64,000 bases of DNA from Micromonospora yangpuensis (GCF_900091615.1 NZ_FMIA01000002.1:1550001-1614000); one strand, 5' to 3'; shown: positions 51,096-60,459, numbered from the stretch's first letter. Notes: generated by a model from the sequence alone, not told the origin. Made by a program: numbers and translations.

Positions 51096-52378
51096 CCGAC
51101 AACGCTTCACCGGACCCCTTCATCGTGCGGCCGGCGGGTAAGACGGTGACAGTCCCGGGGTCGTTCTGTCACCGGTCTGTCAGCGTCTCGCTAGAGGCTG
51201 CTGACCGACCGGTGACAGAACCGGACAGTCCTGACAGCGAGCGGGTGGAGGTATCGTCCCGGCGCCCGCGTGGCCGGTCCGCGGACCGGCCACGGACCGA
51301 GCTCTCCACGCTCCTGGTCCGCACGCCGGGACCGTCCGTCCCTTGGTCCGGTCCGCAGGCGCGGGCGGACGGGGCGTGGTGGTGGTCCGGCCGGGGGAGG
51401 TGGGCGGCCACGACCGCACCCGGTGACCCGGACGCCGGTCCGGGACGGAGCCCGGCAGAGGGTTTCGTTCAGGTCGTGATCATGTTGGCGATCGGTGGGG
51501 CGGCGGGTGCGGCCAGCTTCACCCATGTCCACAACGTCGCCGCCGCTCATGGTCAGCCGGGGTGGTTGGCGTGGGCGGACGCGATCGTGCTGGAGCTGAT
51601 GTCCATCGCGTCCGGTCTGGAACTGCGCCGCCGCAAACGAGCCCAGGTCTCAACAGTGTTCCCGGGGACGGTGCTGGCCTGCGCGGTGACGCTGTCGCTC
51701 GCGGCGCAGGTCGTGGAGGCCGAGCCGTCACCGATCGGCTGGACCGCCGCGGCCGTGCCCGCGCTCGGCTTCCTGGTCATGGTCAAGATCGCCCTCGGCT
51801 ACACCAACACCCCACCCCAACCCACACCAGCCGGAACGCACCCGTCCACCGCCCGACCAGCAGACCAGCCCATCGCCACCACAAGCCAGCGCGCGGCGGA
51901 CCGCACCGACGCCCAGCCCACCCTGCCGACCGGGGACCGGCGTCTGCCCGCGCGGACCGTCCACGACACCAGCAACGACCACCCGCACACCGGACCGGAC
52001 CACCCCCGGACCGGGGGACCGGTCCGCCGGCAACAGCCGCCCCGGCGCGGACCGTCCACCCACCCCACCGACACCGACGTCCTGCTGCTGGTCGCCAGGC
52101 GCGCCCAGGAGGACCTCGCCGCCGAGGGCCGGCCGCTCACCCGTGCCGCCCTGGCCACCGTCCTTCGCGCCACCGGTCACACCGTGTCCAACACCCGCGC
52201 ATCCCAGCTACTGAAGATCCTCAAAGCCGACCAGGCCCCACCAGCCCCCACCACCGACCGGCAGACTCCCGAACTCGCCGGCCGCAGCACCCCGCCGACA
52301 GCACCAGAACCCGCCACACCTACCACCTCGCGTACCTCTGCACCGCTTCCACCGCAGTCAGGAGACCCCACCCCATGA
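51092..52378 (+). CDS. DUF2637 (SpdB-like) membrane protein of the element
   Basis: A 428-residue protein. After a Ser/Pro/Arg-rich cytoplasmic start there are about four membrane segments between residues 125 and 235 (FVQVVIMLAIGGAAGAASFTHVHNVA ... GWLAWADAIVLELMSIASGLELRRRKR ... LGFLVMVKIALGY). This pattern is DUF2637, the family of SpdB2-type spread proteins that move conjugative elements through mycelium. The C-terminal 90 residues contain an HTH-like pattern (RPLTRAALATVLRATGHTVSNTRASQLLKILK). It is linked by ATGA overlaps to both neighbours. Confidence 0.8.
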   Translation: MTDNASPDPFIVRPAGKTVTVPGSFCHRSVSVSLEAADRPVTEPDSPDSERVEVSSRRPRGRSADRPRTELSTLLVRTPGPSVPWSGPQARADGAWWWSGRGRWAATTAPGDPDAGPGRSPAEGFVQVVIMLAIGGAAGAASFTHVHNVAAAHGQPGWLAWADAIVLELMSIASGLELRRRKRAQVSTVFPGTVLACAVTLSLAAQVVEAEPSPIGWTAAAVPALGFLVMVKIALGYTNTPPQPTPAGTHPSTARPADQPIATTSQRAADRTDAQPTLPTGDRRLPARTVHDTSNDHPHTGPDHPRTGGPVRRQQPPRRGPSTHPTDTDVLLLVARRAQEDLAAEGRPLTRAALATVLRATGHTVSNTRASQLLKILKADQAPPAPTTDRQTPELAGRSTPPTAPEPATPTTSRTSAPLPPQSGDPTP

Positions 52379-52773
52379 ACGCCCACACCACTCCAGACCC
52401 CCACACCCAACCGGCCGGCCACCACACGCCTACCAACATGCCGTGGACCGTCGAGCGGATCCGCGCGCTCGGTGCCGCCACCACCTTGCCCACCGCTGCG
52501 GCGGTACTCGGGATCAGCCGGTCCCAGGCCTACCGGCTCGCCGCCACCGATACCTTCCCCGCACCACTGATCCGCGCCGGGACCCGCATCATCGTCCCCG
52601 TCACCGGCCTCCTCCGACTCCTTCTCCTCGACCAGCCTGCCCCGGATCCCGACGGCGGTCGGCGACTTGATTCCGCCGTGGTGTCGAGCGTGGATGCAAC
52701 GACCCCGCCACCAGCGGACTACACCCGCCACCGCTGGCGGCACCACGTCGAGCACCCCGGAGACGACCAGTGA
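52375..52773 (+). CDS. Excisionase-like HTH protein
   Basis: A 132-residue protein with a MerR/excisionase-type winged HTH (MPWTVERIRALGAATTLPTAAAVLGISRSQAYRLAATDTFPAPLIRAGTRIIVPVTGLLRLL). This is the Xis layout that directs the neighbouring integrase toward excision. The remaining 40 residues are basic and disordered. The ATG overlaps the DUF2637 gene stop and the stop overlaps the integrase GTG, so xis and int are coupled. Xis-int order is usual in Actinobacterial AICEs. Confidence 0.85.
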   Translation: MNAHTTPDPHTQPAGHHTPTNMPWTVERIRALGAATTLPTAAAVLGISRSQAYRLAATDTFPAPLIRAGTRIIVPVTGLLRLLLLDQPAPDPDGGRRLDSAVVSSVDATTPPPADYTRHRWRHHVEHPGDDQ

Positions 52774-54239
52774 AAGGCTCCACGTTCAAACGCTGCGGCT
52801 GCCGCGACACCACGGGCCGGCGGCTGGGACGCTCCTGCCCTGATCTGCGCCGGCCCGGCGGCGGCTGGTCCCGCAACCACGGCCAATGGCACTGGCAGAT
52901 CGACCTACCCGCCCGCGCCAACGGCACCCGCCGCACACTGCGCCACGGCCCCTACCCCACCCAAACCGACGCCGACACCATCCTCGACCGTATCCGCGCC
53001 GCCCTCGCCGTACCCGACCCCACCGACCCTCACGCCACAACCAAAACCGGCGACCTCATCGAAACCGCCGTCAAGACCGGCGCACCCGTCCCCACCCCCG
53101 ACCAGGTCCGCCGGACCCTGCACCTCGACATCACCCCCACCGAACTGCCCACCATGGCCGTATATCTCACCGACTGGCTCGCCGGCCGCCAGAGCATCAA
53201 GAAAGGCACCGTCCGCTCCTACGAAGGCCACATCCGCCTACACCTCATCCCGCACCTCGGGCACCTGCGCATCGACCGGCTCCGGCCCGGTCACATCGAC
53301 GCCATGTACGAGGCCATCGCCGAACGCAACACCACCATCGCCACCATGCGCGCCAGCCGCGACCAAGCGAAACGCGACCAGGTCAAGAACCAGCGGGTCG
53401 TCGGACCGAGGACCATGCACCTCATCCACGCCACCCTCCGCAAGGCCCTCAACGACGCCATGCGCCGCCACCGCTACCTCGACATCAACCCCGCCCTGCT
53501 GGTCGAGCTACCCGCCGCCCGAGCACCCAAGCCCACCGTCTGGACCGACCAACGCGTCAAAACTTGGCGTGACACCGGCAAGACCCCCAGCCCGGTCATG
53601 ATCTGGACCCCCGAACACACCGGCCGATTCCTCGACCACACCCACGACGCAGGCGACCGCCTCTACGCCCTCTACCACCTCATCACCTTCACCGGCCTCC
53701 GCCGAGGCGAAGCCTGCGGCCTGCACTGGGACGACCTCGACCTCGACGCCAAAACCCTCACCGTCCGCTGGCAACTCGTCCAACACGGCTGGGCCACCAC
53801 CATCGACACCCCCAAAACCACCGACAGCGAAGCCACCATCGCCCTCGACACCGAAACCATCACCGTCCTACGTGCCCACCGTGCCCGGCAACACCGCGAA
53901 CGCCTCGCCGCCGGAGCAGCCTGGACCAAGACCGGACTGGTCTTCACCACCCCCACCGGAGGACGGCTCCACCCCGCCGACGTCACCGACCACTTCCACC
54001 ACCTCGCCACCCAAGCCGGCCTACCACCCATCCGACTCCACGACCTCCGCCACGGCGCCGCCACCATGGGCCTCGCCGCCGGCATCCAGATGAAAGTCAT
54101 CTCCAACCGACTCCGCCACTCCAACCCACACTTCACCGCCACCTTCTACGGCGACGTCCTCCCCGAACTCTCACACGCCGCCGCAGAAGCAACAGCCGCC
54201 ATCGTCCCCCGACGCGGAGGCACCGCAAGGCCGGCCTAG
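52770..54239 (+). CDS. int: Tyrosine recombinase (integrase) of the integrative element
   Basis: A 489-residue site-specific recombinase. The N-terminus has a short Cys/Arg-rich region, then the arm-binding and SAM-like core-binding domains (TMAVYLTDWLAGRQSIKKGTVRSYEGHIRLHLIPHLGHLRIDRL). The catalytic domain has the Arg (FTGLRRGEACGLHWDDLDL), the H-x-x-R (LHDLRHGAATMG), and Tyr with the second His (LRHSNPHFTATFYGDVLPEL). Length is typical of AICE integrases such as that of pSAM2. The gene is last in the four-gene element operon and a strong hairpin follows. No tRNA target is seen next to it. Confidence 0.95.
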   Translation: MKGSTFKRCGCRDTTGRRLGRSCPDLRRPGGGWSRNHGQWHWQIDLPARANGTRRTLRHGPYPTQTDADTILDRIRAALAVPDPTDPHATTKTGDLIETAVKTGAPVPTPDQVRRTLHLDITPTELPTMAVYLTDWLAGRQSIKKGTVRSYEGHIRLHLIPHLGHLRIDRLRPGHIDAMYEAIAERNTTIATMRASRDQAKRDQVKNQRVVGPRTMHLIHATLRKALNDAMRRHRYLDINPALLVELPAARAPKPTVWTDQRVKTWRDTGKTPSPVMIWTPEHTGRFLDHTHDAGDRLYALYHLITFTGLRRGEACGLHWDDLDLDAKTLTVRWQLVQHGWATTIDTPKTTDSEATIALDTETITVLRAHRARQHRERLAAGAAWTKTGLVFTTPTGGRLHPADVTDHFHHLATQAGLPPIRLHDLRHGAATMGLAAGIQMKVISNRLRHSNPHFTATFYGDVLPELSHAAAEATAAIVPRRGGTARPA

Positions 54240-54256
54240 TTCGCCGGCTGACCACC

Positions 54257-54312
54257 TGATACTGCGTGGGGCCAGCTGACGATGTTCCCGGCTGGCTCCA
54301 CGCGGTATCAGC
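54257..54312 (+). terminator. Long hairpin downstream of the integrase
   Basis: A 21-nt arm starting CTGATAC (54257-54277) can pair with a 21-nt arm ending GTATCAG (54292-54312). Two positions pair only as G-U and the rest are Watson-Crick. The loop is 14 nt. This very stable structure lies 17 bp after the integrase stop; it may be a terminator or part of the element's attachment region. Confidence 0.75.
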
Positions 54313-54427
54313 GCCTTGACCGTGATGAGAGGAGGCCGTAGATCACCCAAACCCGTCACCGATGGCTGCGCGGACCCCCTGTGGCCGGGAGGTCGGCCGC
54401 TTTGCTTGTGCAGAGGCGGATGCTGCT

Positions 54428-55015
54428 TCACGTTGGCATTAGGAGCCGGCTCAGGCTGCGCGACTGGTCAAGCCACTCGGTGGCCAGTTGACGCGCTTCT
54501 GCGCGTGGCATCCGCTTCTGGCGGCGTATCACCTTGGTCAGGCGCTGGATTACGACGCCTTCCCATCGGTCCCGGAAATCGTCGTCGGGCGTCTCGATGA
54601 GGATCTTCGGTCGGTGTAGGTCGTGCTTTAGACGGTCGCCCGGCCGACCAGGCTGTAGGTAGAGGGCCCGGCTATTGAGAGCGGCGTCAACGATGATTCC
54701 CTCGTGCTCGATGCTGAACAACAGGGTCGCGCGGACCTCGATCGGCCGGATGAACTGTAGCGAGAGGGCTACCTGATCGTCGTCGCGGTCTACCTGGCCC
54801 CACCTGTATGTGAAATCACCAGGTGATAGATGGTCATGTAGCCGGACCAGTTCATCGAGGTCAGGACGGGTGGTGGTATCAATAATGACCAAGGGCACCA
54901 TCCGGCCGTCAGCGACCGGGCCAGCAATCGATCCGTCCGCGGCGACGGGCACGATGTCGGCAGGATCAAGTATCCGTCTCGCCGGCCGTTTCTTGGTCGT
55001 CCGCCCTCTGATCAT
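54428..55015 (-). CDS. Hypothetical protein, 195 residues
   Basis: The start ATG 55015 has AGAGG upstream. The protein begins with a basic stretch (MIRGRTTKKRPARRILDPAD) followed by a globular region (MVPLVIIDTTTRPDLDELVRLHDHLS ... VALSLQFIRPIEVRATLLFSIEHEGIIVDAALNSRALYLQPG). No family is recognised. It overlaps the upstream gene by 50 bp in a different frame, which suggests translational linkage. It lies right after the integrative element and before the defence-like genes. Confidence 0.6.
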   Translation of the reverse strand: MIRGRTTKKRPARRILDPADIVPVAADGSIAGPVADGRMVPLVIIDTTTRPDLDELVRLHDHLSPGDFTYRWGQVDRDDDQVALSLQFIRPIEVRATLLFSIEHEGIIVDAALNSRALYLQPGRPGDRLKHDLHRPKILIETPDDDFRDRWEGVVIQRLTKVIRRQKRMPRAEARQLATEWLDQSRSLSRLLMPT

Positions 55016-55589
55016 GAACCGCCTCTCGTAGAACAGACGCACTGACCGTCGCGGCGATACCCCGACTGTCCTGCAGAACAGCGTCATAACGATGAATCCC
55101 CGCACCCGCAGGGAACAAGTCGGCAGGTAGCCGGAACGTCAGCCAACCGGCGACCGCGCCGTTGGCCTGCAGCCGCGCAGGTAGGTCCAGAGCCTCCACC
55201 TCAGTCGGGAACGCATCGCCGGTGGTCTCGTGGCGAACCTTGACCGTCATCGCATGACCGGACTGCAGGGTGTAGGCAATGTGCAGATCAGCGCTGACGA
55301 CGGCGGCATCACGGTCAGTGGGGTTGACCGCGAGGATCTTCATGCCGACCCACCGTGGCGCGTCCTGACGACGCCATGATGCGGAGTCATCAAGGGTGAC
55401 GGTCAGGCGGGCCGCTCGCCGATCTTCCTGCTGCAAGGAAAGGGCCAACGCGCGCCGTGAAGTGTTGCGGTTTGACAGCGCAACCAGCAGCGCGAACACT
55501 GCGACGACGGCTGACGCCACGGGCATCCACCGGAACCAGCCAGAGTCCGAGGGCCCCGATAGCGGGGTCACAACCACGAGCATGAGCAC
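54966..55589 (-). CDS. Hypothetical membrane-anchored protein
   Basis: A protein of about 207 residues with one N-terminal membrane helix (residues 20-40, PVASAVVAVFALLVALSN) and then a cytoplasmic, mostly beta-stranded domain with a coiled linker (SLQQEDRRAARLTVTLDDS). The C-terminus is acidic. GTG 55589 is used; ATG 55583 would be two codons shorter. It overlaps the next gene on the strand by 50 bp. Function is not predictable. The 333-bp gap upstream (55590-55922) contains no other gene that I can support and probably holds divergent promoters with the NERD-NACHT gene. Confidence 0.6.
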   Translation of the reverse strand: MLMLVVVTPLSGPSDSGWFRWMPVASAVVAVFALLVALSNRNTSRRALALSLQQEDRRAARLTVTLDDSASWRRQDAPRWVGMKILAVNPTDRDAAVVSADLHIAYTLQSGHAMTVKVRHETTGDAFPTEVEALDLPARLQANGAVAGWLTFRLPADLFPAGAGIHRYDAVLQDSRGIAATVSASVLREAVHDQRADDQETAGETDT

Positions 55590-55922
55590 AGAATGCCCGA
55601 ACGCCGGGGCTCACGCGATACCGGAACCCTCACGGCCCGCACGTCGTAGCCCGCCAGGCACCCACCCGTCAGGCTCAGGCAAGGCACGTGGCGCAGGCGC
55701 CGAGGAGGTGTCGCCGTGGCGCTGGGCCTGGCCGAACGGCGGCACGCCTTCGTTGACGCTGGCGCGGTGGGCGTTCGGGCCTCCAGCATGACGGACTGGG
55801 TGGCTCGGTCTGCCCTGCTGATGCTGGACAGTCGCATCAGCAGCGGCGGCTGTCATAGACGCAGCGTACTCTCAGTCCCTGACGTCCTGTCGTCGTGTCT
55901 TTTTCACGCTTGGTGGAAGCTG

Positions 55923-58900
55923 ATGGTCGCGAGCATCGACATCTTCTGGGGAGACGAGCCCCTCGAACGGTCCGAGATGCAGTTTCTGGCAGCGCTGCAG
56001 GCAGATCTTGACCGGGAAGGTGTTTCTGCGCTCGTGCTGGCGAACTTCTATACCGGGCGTGGGGCGCGGCAGGTGGACTTTCTCATCGTGACGGATGCTC
56101 GTGTCTGCCACGTTGAGTTGAAGGGCTACCGGGGGATCCTCGTTGGTGGCACGAACGGGCCATGGAGTACTCAGGACGAGGATGGCTCGCTGCGTGTGAT
56201 CGAGCGGCAGAATCCCTACATGCAGGCTGCTGCTTGCACGTTTGCCATCAGTGACGATATGCATGAACTCGTGGCGGCAGGCCTTCCCGGACCAGTACGA
56301 GGCAAGTTCTACAAGCACATCGATACTGTCGTGGTTGTCTTCCCGACGCTCGACCCGAAATCGCAGGTGCCATCCGACTACAGGGTCACCACGCTGGGCT
56401 ACCCGGCCTTCTTGCAGCTGCTGCTGTCCGCTGGCGACCCAGCGCCGTGGACGCGGCGACACTGGGACGAGTTCGTAAAAGCGAGGTCGTTGACGAACGC
56501 CAAATCGTCGATCGTCGACGCCGGCCTCTCATCCGAGGATCGAGCGTCGGAGGTCCAGGGCTATCTCCGCCGATACCGCGACTTCTATAGCGCCGGCCTG
56601 CCGCCGCTAGTTCCGTTGTCGCTCCTCGCTGATGGCAACGACATCCTGCACGATGAGGTTGTGAGGCTCGCTCGCGACGCGGGCATGGTGCTGCTCGTCG
56701 GGCAGTCTGGCAGCGGGAAGAGCCACCTCGCCCGGCATTCCACGTTGGCTATGTCCGACGAACTGGTACCTGTTTGGGTGGCCGTCAGAAGCTACGACGG
56801 TCGACTGTCGACCTTGCTGAACAGGAGCGTAGCCCGATTCAGCACGAAGACGTTCACGCAGCTAGAGGAGGCCATCAGACGTACTGGGCGCCGACTTCTG
56901 ATCGTCTTGGATGGACTGAACGAATGCCCAGAAGCAATGCGTGAACAGTTCGCTGGAGACGTTAGGGCGTTAGACCTTCGCCTCGATCCCCTTGTGTTGG
57001 TAACCAGCCAGTCTGTGCCGTCACCTCCGCTTAGAGCTGGGGCAACCACGGTGCAAACGACAGTCTTGTCATCAGACCAGCGTGTCGCCCTGCTCACCTC
57101 ATACGGCGCGCCGACCATCGAAGATAAATGTGAGCCGTTTTCAACCGCGTACGAACTGGCTATCGCCGCAGAATGTGCCCTCGAAATAGATGGCGCGCCG
57201 ACTCGGGCGAAACTATTCGCCGCATTCTTGCGGCGCCGCCTGCAGGAAGGTTCCGCACCTGCCATTTGCCGCCAGGCACTTCGGCGCATCGCCAGCACGA
57301 TGGGGCATCGCCTTGTGGTTTCACTGCCCGTCAACGATGCCGTACGAGTTATCGAGCGCTATTTGAATGACATTGGGGCGCCGATCGGCATCCTAGACGA
57401 TGTGATGCGGTGTTCCGTTTTGGAACTCAGTGGCGGCCGCGTCGCATTTAGCCATGAACTACTTGGCCGGTACCTCGTGGCCGAGGAATTGTCAATCGCG
57501 TCCGCAGCGGCAACCGAGCTTGCCGCGCAGCTCAGCTTGCCACGGAATCACGACCTAGCGGCGCTTGCGATCGAATTGGAAGACGATCTGCCCCGACTGA
57601 CCCAGCTGCTGGACGCGATGCATGACCGGCGCCTCTACGCAACTGCGCTCATAGGCACCGCAGGCGAGCTGGCATCAAGGGCTAGCGCAGCAGCGGCGCG
57701 ACGCGTTACTCGGACGGTCGTCAACGACCTAGACCGAACTGAATACAGATTCTTCGGCGAGGACCTCCAACTGGAGGTAGTCAACGGCACAGAACTGTCG
57801 CCAGCTGACATTGCCGTGCTCGGAGCGCTTGGCGCACTCGCTCCGCGCGGTCTTTCGCTGGGCCTCGTCGTTGAAATCATCGACGCGACCGACCGCGCAT
57901 GTCGGCGGTCTGTCGCCGTCCAGCAGCAACGTGAAGGAACTCGACCACCGCCGAGTATAGTCGTGAGCTGTACCCTGCGGGGATTCGGAAATCACACCAA
58001 AGTGCCAGCGGCAGTGGTACTCGACGCCGTCAACCAAGCTGGCATGGATAACTGGTACCGGCATAGTGGCGGCGAGGACCAAGTTGCGGTCGAGAGCCTA
58101 GCGGAGATCCTCGCCGCGACTACGAATCAGACCTACGGACGTCTACTCCTTTTGTGTCATCTCCTGCGGTCAACGAACGACCCAGCAGCCGGTGCCCTCC
58201 TGCCAGGGTTCCTCCGACTTTGCCTAACGAGTGAGGCCTACCACATTCAACTTGACGGCCTAGACACTGTCCGACGGTACTCGCAGACGGTCGAGGGTGG
58301 TCCGATACGCGATGACATCATCGGTCAGCTTTTGGAGTTCGAACCCAAGCACATCTTCATCTCCAGTCAGCTCGTGGAAACGATGTACTCCTTTGGGCTT
58401 ATCGAGGACCAAAGTGATCACGGCTTCGTAAGTGACGCCATCCAGGCCATCATTCAATCGCCGAGAACGAAAGCAAGCAGCAATGCGGCTTACGGGATTT
58501 ACAGCAGCCAGTTCGAGGATCCAATCGCCGCCCCGTATTGGGCGGCGATTGAGGAACTGGAAAGCTCTGCCAAAGCGCAACTGCTAACGATTGCTGCATT
58601 CGCCGACGAGACTTCGACGTTCTTCATGGACACTCTGCTGAGAGATCTAATCCAACTTGAAGACCCCTCGACGTTGCCGGCGTTCGAGCGTTGGGCGACA
58701 CGCTTGATAGTAGGGCCGGGGGTGCAAGAGACCGCCGCGAACTACCGAGTTGGCATCAAAGGCTGGGCTCAGTACGTAGCGGAGCCGCCGCAACTTGCTG
58801 AACCCAAGAATGACGCCTCTCGCGCATGGGAGATCCTCGGCGAGATCCTGTTCTGGACCTACCGCGCTGAGACCCACCGAGTCGACCCGACCAAAAGCTA

Positions 58901-59255
58901 CGCGGCGAGCTGGGCGAAGCTCCGCACGGAAGCTCTACCCGCAGCCGCAGATGCGCTCTTCTGGATCACTGGATCGGACCACTATCGCGAGCCAGAAGAG
59001 CTGCCACTCATCAAGAGGATGATCGAGACAGGCCGCACCGATGTTCGGCTCATCTGCGAGTGGAGTCTCCGTCATGAAGACCAGCTCATCTCGCTGTTCC
59101 CCCACCCCCACGCCTTCTTTGGCCGGACAGACTTCATCATTCAAGTCCTAGGCGAGGTCGGCACGGCAGCATCCGCTGAACTGCTACATCCGCTTGTCGA
59201 CGACCGCCAGCACGGTCGCGCAGCCATCGCCGCTATCAGGCGGCTTGCGACATGA
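55923..59255 (+). CDS. NERD nuclease - NACHT/STAND ATPase - helical repeat protein
   Basis: A protein of 1110 residues. Residues 15-190 are a NERD-type PD-(D/E)xK nuclease domain (ARQVDFLIVTDARVCHVELKG; Asp52, Glu65, Lys67). Residues 250-450 are a P-loop NTPase with Walker A LVGQSGSGKSHLAR (260-267) and Walker B RRLLIVLDGLNECPE (325-334), where the LDGLNE form is typical of NACHT/STAND ATPases. From about 480 to 1110 are helix pairs likely to form a sensor solenoid. This is the architecture of bacterial NLR-like anti-phage proteins: sensor, oligomerising ATPase, nuclease effector. ATG 55923 has GGTGGAAG just upstream; earlier in-frame starts code for unrelated sequence. Confidence 0.85.
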   Translation: MVASIDIFWGDEPLERSEMQFLAALQADLDREGVSALVLANFYTGRGARQVDFLIVTDARVCHVELKGYRGILVGGTNGPWSTQDEDGSLRVIERQNPYMQAAACTFAISDDMHELVAAGLPGPVRGKFYKHIDTVVVVFPTLDPKSQVPSDYRVTTLGYPAFLQLLLSAGDPAPWTRRHWDEFVKARSLTNAKSSIVDAGLSSEDRASEVQGYLRRYRDFYSAGLPPLVPLSLLADGNDILHDEVVRLARDAGMVLLVGQSGSGKSHLARHSTLAMSDELVPVWVAVRSYDGRLSTLLNRSVARFSTKTFTQLEEAIRRTGRRLLIVLDGLNECPEAMREQFAGDVRALDLRLDPLVLVTSQSVPSPPLRAGATTVQTTVLSSDQRVALLTSYGAPTIEDKCEPFSTAYELAIAAECALEIDGAPTRAKLFAAFLRRRLQEGSAPAICRQALRRIASTMGHRLVVSLPVNDAVRVIERYLNDIGAPIGILDDVMRCSVLELSGGRVAFSHELLGRYLVAEELSIASAAATELAAQLSLPRNHDLAALAIELEDDLPRLTQLLDAMHDRRLYATALIGTAGELASRASAAAARRVTRTVVNDLDRTEYRFFGEDLQLEVVNGTELSPADIAVLGALGALAPRGLSLGLVVEIIDATDRACRRSVAVQQQREGTRPPPSIVVSCTLRGFGNHTKVPAAVVLDAVNQAGMDNWYRHSGGEDQVAVESLAEILAATTNQTYGRLLLLCHLLRSTNDPAAGALLPGFLRLCLTSEAYHIQLDGLDTVRRYSQTVEGGPIRDDIIGQLLEFEPKHIFISSQLVETMYSFGLIEDQSDHGFVSDAIQAIIQSPRTKASSNAAYGIYSSQFEDPIAAPYWAAIEELESSAKAQLLTIAAFADETSTFFMDTLLRDLIQLEDPSTLPAFERWATRLIVGPGVQETAANYRVGIKGWAQYVAEPPQLAEPKNDASRAWEILGEILFWTYRAETHRVDPTKSYAASWAKLRTEALPAAADALFWITGSDHYREPEELPLIKRMIETGRTDVRLICEWSLRHEDQLISLFPHPHAFFGRTDFIIQVLGEVGTAASAELLHPLVDDRQHGRAAIAAIRRLAT

Positions 59256-59459
59256 GCAACGACAGCCCGGTGCAGATGCTGGAGGCTCAACTCGGCCGCC
59301 GACGCATACCCTCGACATCAGCCGCGATGCGGCCTACTCGACGACATCGAGATCCGAAGCGAACGCCGCGAATTCATCATTGACGACGAGCCACCGAACC
59401 GATCCCTGACTTTCCTGGCTCCCGAAACGCCGTCGACAAGCCTGGTATATTACTAGATC
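59252..59459 (+). pseudogene. Decayed small ORF after the NERD-NACHT gene
   Basis: An ATG overlaps the NERD-NACHT stop as ATGA and begins MSNDSPVQMLEAQLG in one frame. Protein-like sequence continues in the other two frames (PTHTLDISRDAA, then LLDDIEIRSERREFIIDDEPP ... LAPETPSTSLVYY, stop at 59459). This suggests a coupled small gene of about 65 codons damaged by two frameshifts, or sequencing errors. Alternatively the frames are chance. The family is not known. Confidence 0.3.
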
Positions 59460-59493
59460 AACGAAGTTCAAGTGGCATAGGTAGCTAGACACG

Positions 59494-60459
59494 ATGGTGG
59501 TGCTACGGCAGGCTAGGAGTAGCGGCAGCTTTGCACCGGGTTGGCCTTTCGGTTCGAGATGGTGGAGATATCGCGTGGCCCTTCGAATAGTTCTGGGACT
59601 TCCGACCCACACGCCAAAGGTGCATGCACCCTTTGCTCCTGAGCAAGTCGCACTACTTCGTCGCTGGCAAGCGGTTCCATCGGTCGCACACATGCGGTGC
59701 CCACGGCATGGCGACGTACAGCGCGGGAGTTCGGAGTTGGTTCCCTGCGCTAATGGTTGGCGCTGCCACTTTCGAACGCCAGATTATCCCGACCTTGCTT
59801 GTTCGTACGCCGTTGACTGGGTTTATGCCGGGATGCTGGAAGAGGACAGCATCCGAGCCCTCGAGGAGATGTCGGTTGAAGTTGTGGAGGTGTCGTTCGA
59901 CGACGGCTCGAACGAACCCTTGAACGTCTTCTCCGACTACGACCTGCTCCTATCATTCCAGGATGCGGCCGACCTTGACTGGGAAGAGGTTGCTGAACGC
60001 AGCGCACTTGATGAACGGCGAGGTCTCGTTATAACTCAGAGCACTGTCTTAGAAGATCTTCTCGGAGACGTTATCCTCCAGCTAGAAAGGCTAAGCGATC
60101 CCGAAAGGCGTCAACGTGAGATAGGCCAGTGGATGATCGGAAAACGACTAAGTCGTGTAGAGACGCTTCTGTCGAGTGGTGGCTACTTGGAAGCAAGCAG
60201 CAACTTTCCGCGCGAGGCGCTGTACGGTGCTGTGAGGCGTCGAAACGAGTTGGCACACGGAAGCATAATACGTGTCATTGGTGATGCTTATCCGCGCACT
60301 GACGGACCAGGCAAGACCCGACGAGTTGAGTGGCAACTAGTGGACCGCCGAACTCGTGAATCTCGACTAATTACCATGGCCGGATTGCGCGAGGATCTGT
60401 ATGCCGCCATCGCGGCGTACACGGATCTTCTACTTTGGACCCGCAATCATCTGGTGTAA
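59494..60459 (+). CDS. Zinc-cluster protein with HEPN-like R-N-x3-H motif
   Basis: A protein of up to 321 residues. Near residues 40-100 is an unusual Cys/His cluster (HMRCPRHGDVQRG ... LVPCANGWRCHF) that may bind zinc; before it is FAPEQVALLRRWQ, which looks native, so a start upstream of Met67 is favoured. The C-terminal 120 residues are helical and end in the motif RRNELAHG (Arg250, Asn251, His255), matching the R-N-x3-H signature of HEPN ribonucleases. HEPN proteins often cut RNA in abortive infection or toxin systems. Composition is lower in GC than the chromosome. Start codon uncertain; GTG 59575 is another option. Confidence 0.65.
   Translation: MVVLRQARSSGSFAPGWPFGSRWWRYRVALRIVLGLPTHTPKVHAPFAPEQVALLRRWQAVPSVAHMRCPRHGDVQRGSSELVPCANGWRCHFRTPDYPDLACSYAVDWVYAGMLEEDSIRALEEMSVEVVEVSFDDGSNEPLNVFSDYDLLLSFQDAADLDWEEVAERSALDERRGLVITQSTVLEDLLGDVILQLERLSDPERRQREIGQWMIGKRLSRVETLLSSGGYLEASSNFPREALYGAVRRRNELAHGSIIRVIGDAYPRTDGPGKTRRVEWQLVDRRTRESRLITMAGLREDLYAAIAAYTDLLLWTRNHLV

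Noticed and set aside
51169..51550. Minus-strand frames opposite the DUF2637 gene
   Set aside because: The plus-strand gene has ATGA couplings at both ends and predicted membrane helices; the antisense frames have neither family nor start signals.
55716..55922. Extending the NERD-NACHT protein upstream to 55716
   Set aside because: The extra 69 residues are unlike NERD N-termini and overlap the likely divergent promoter region. ATG 55923 has a purine-rich site and begins the conserved part.
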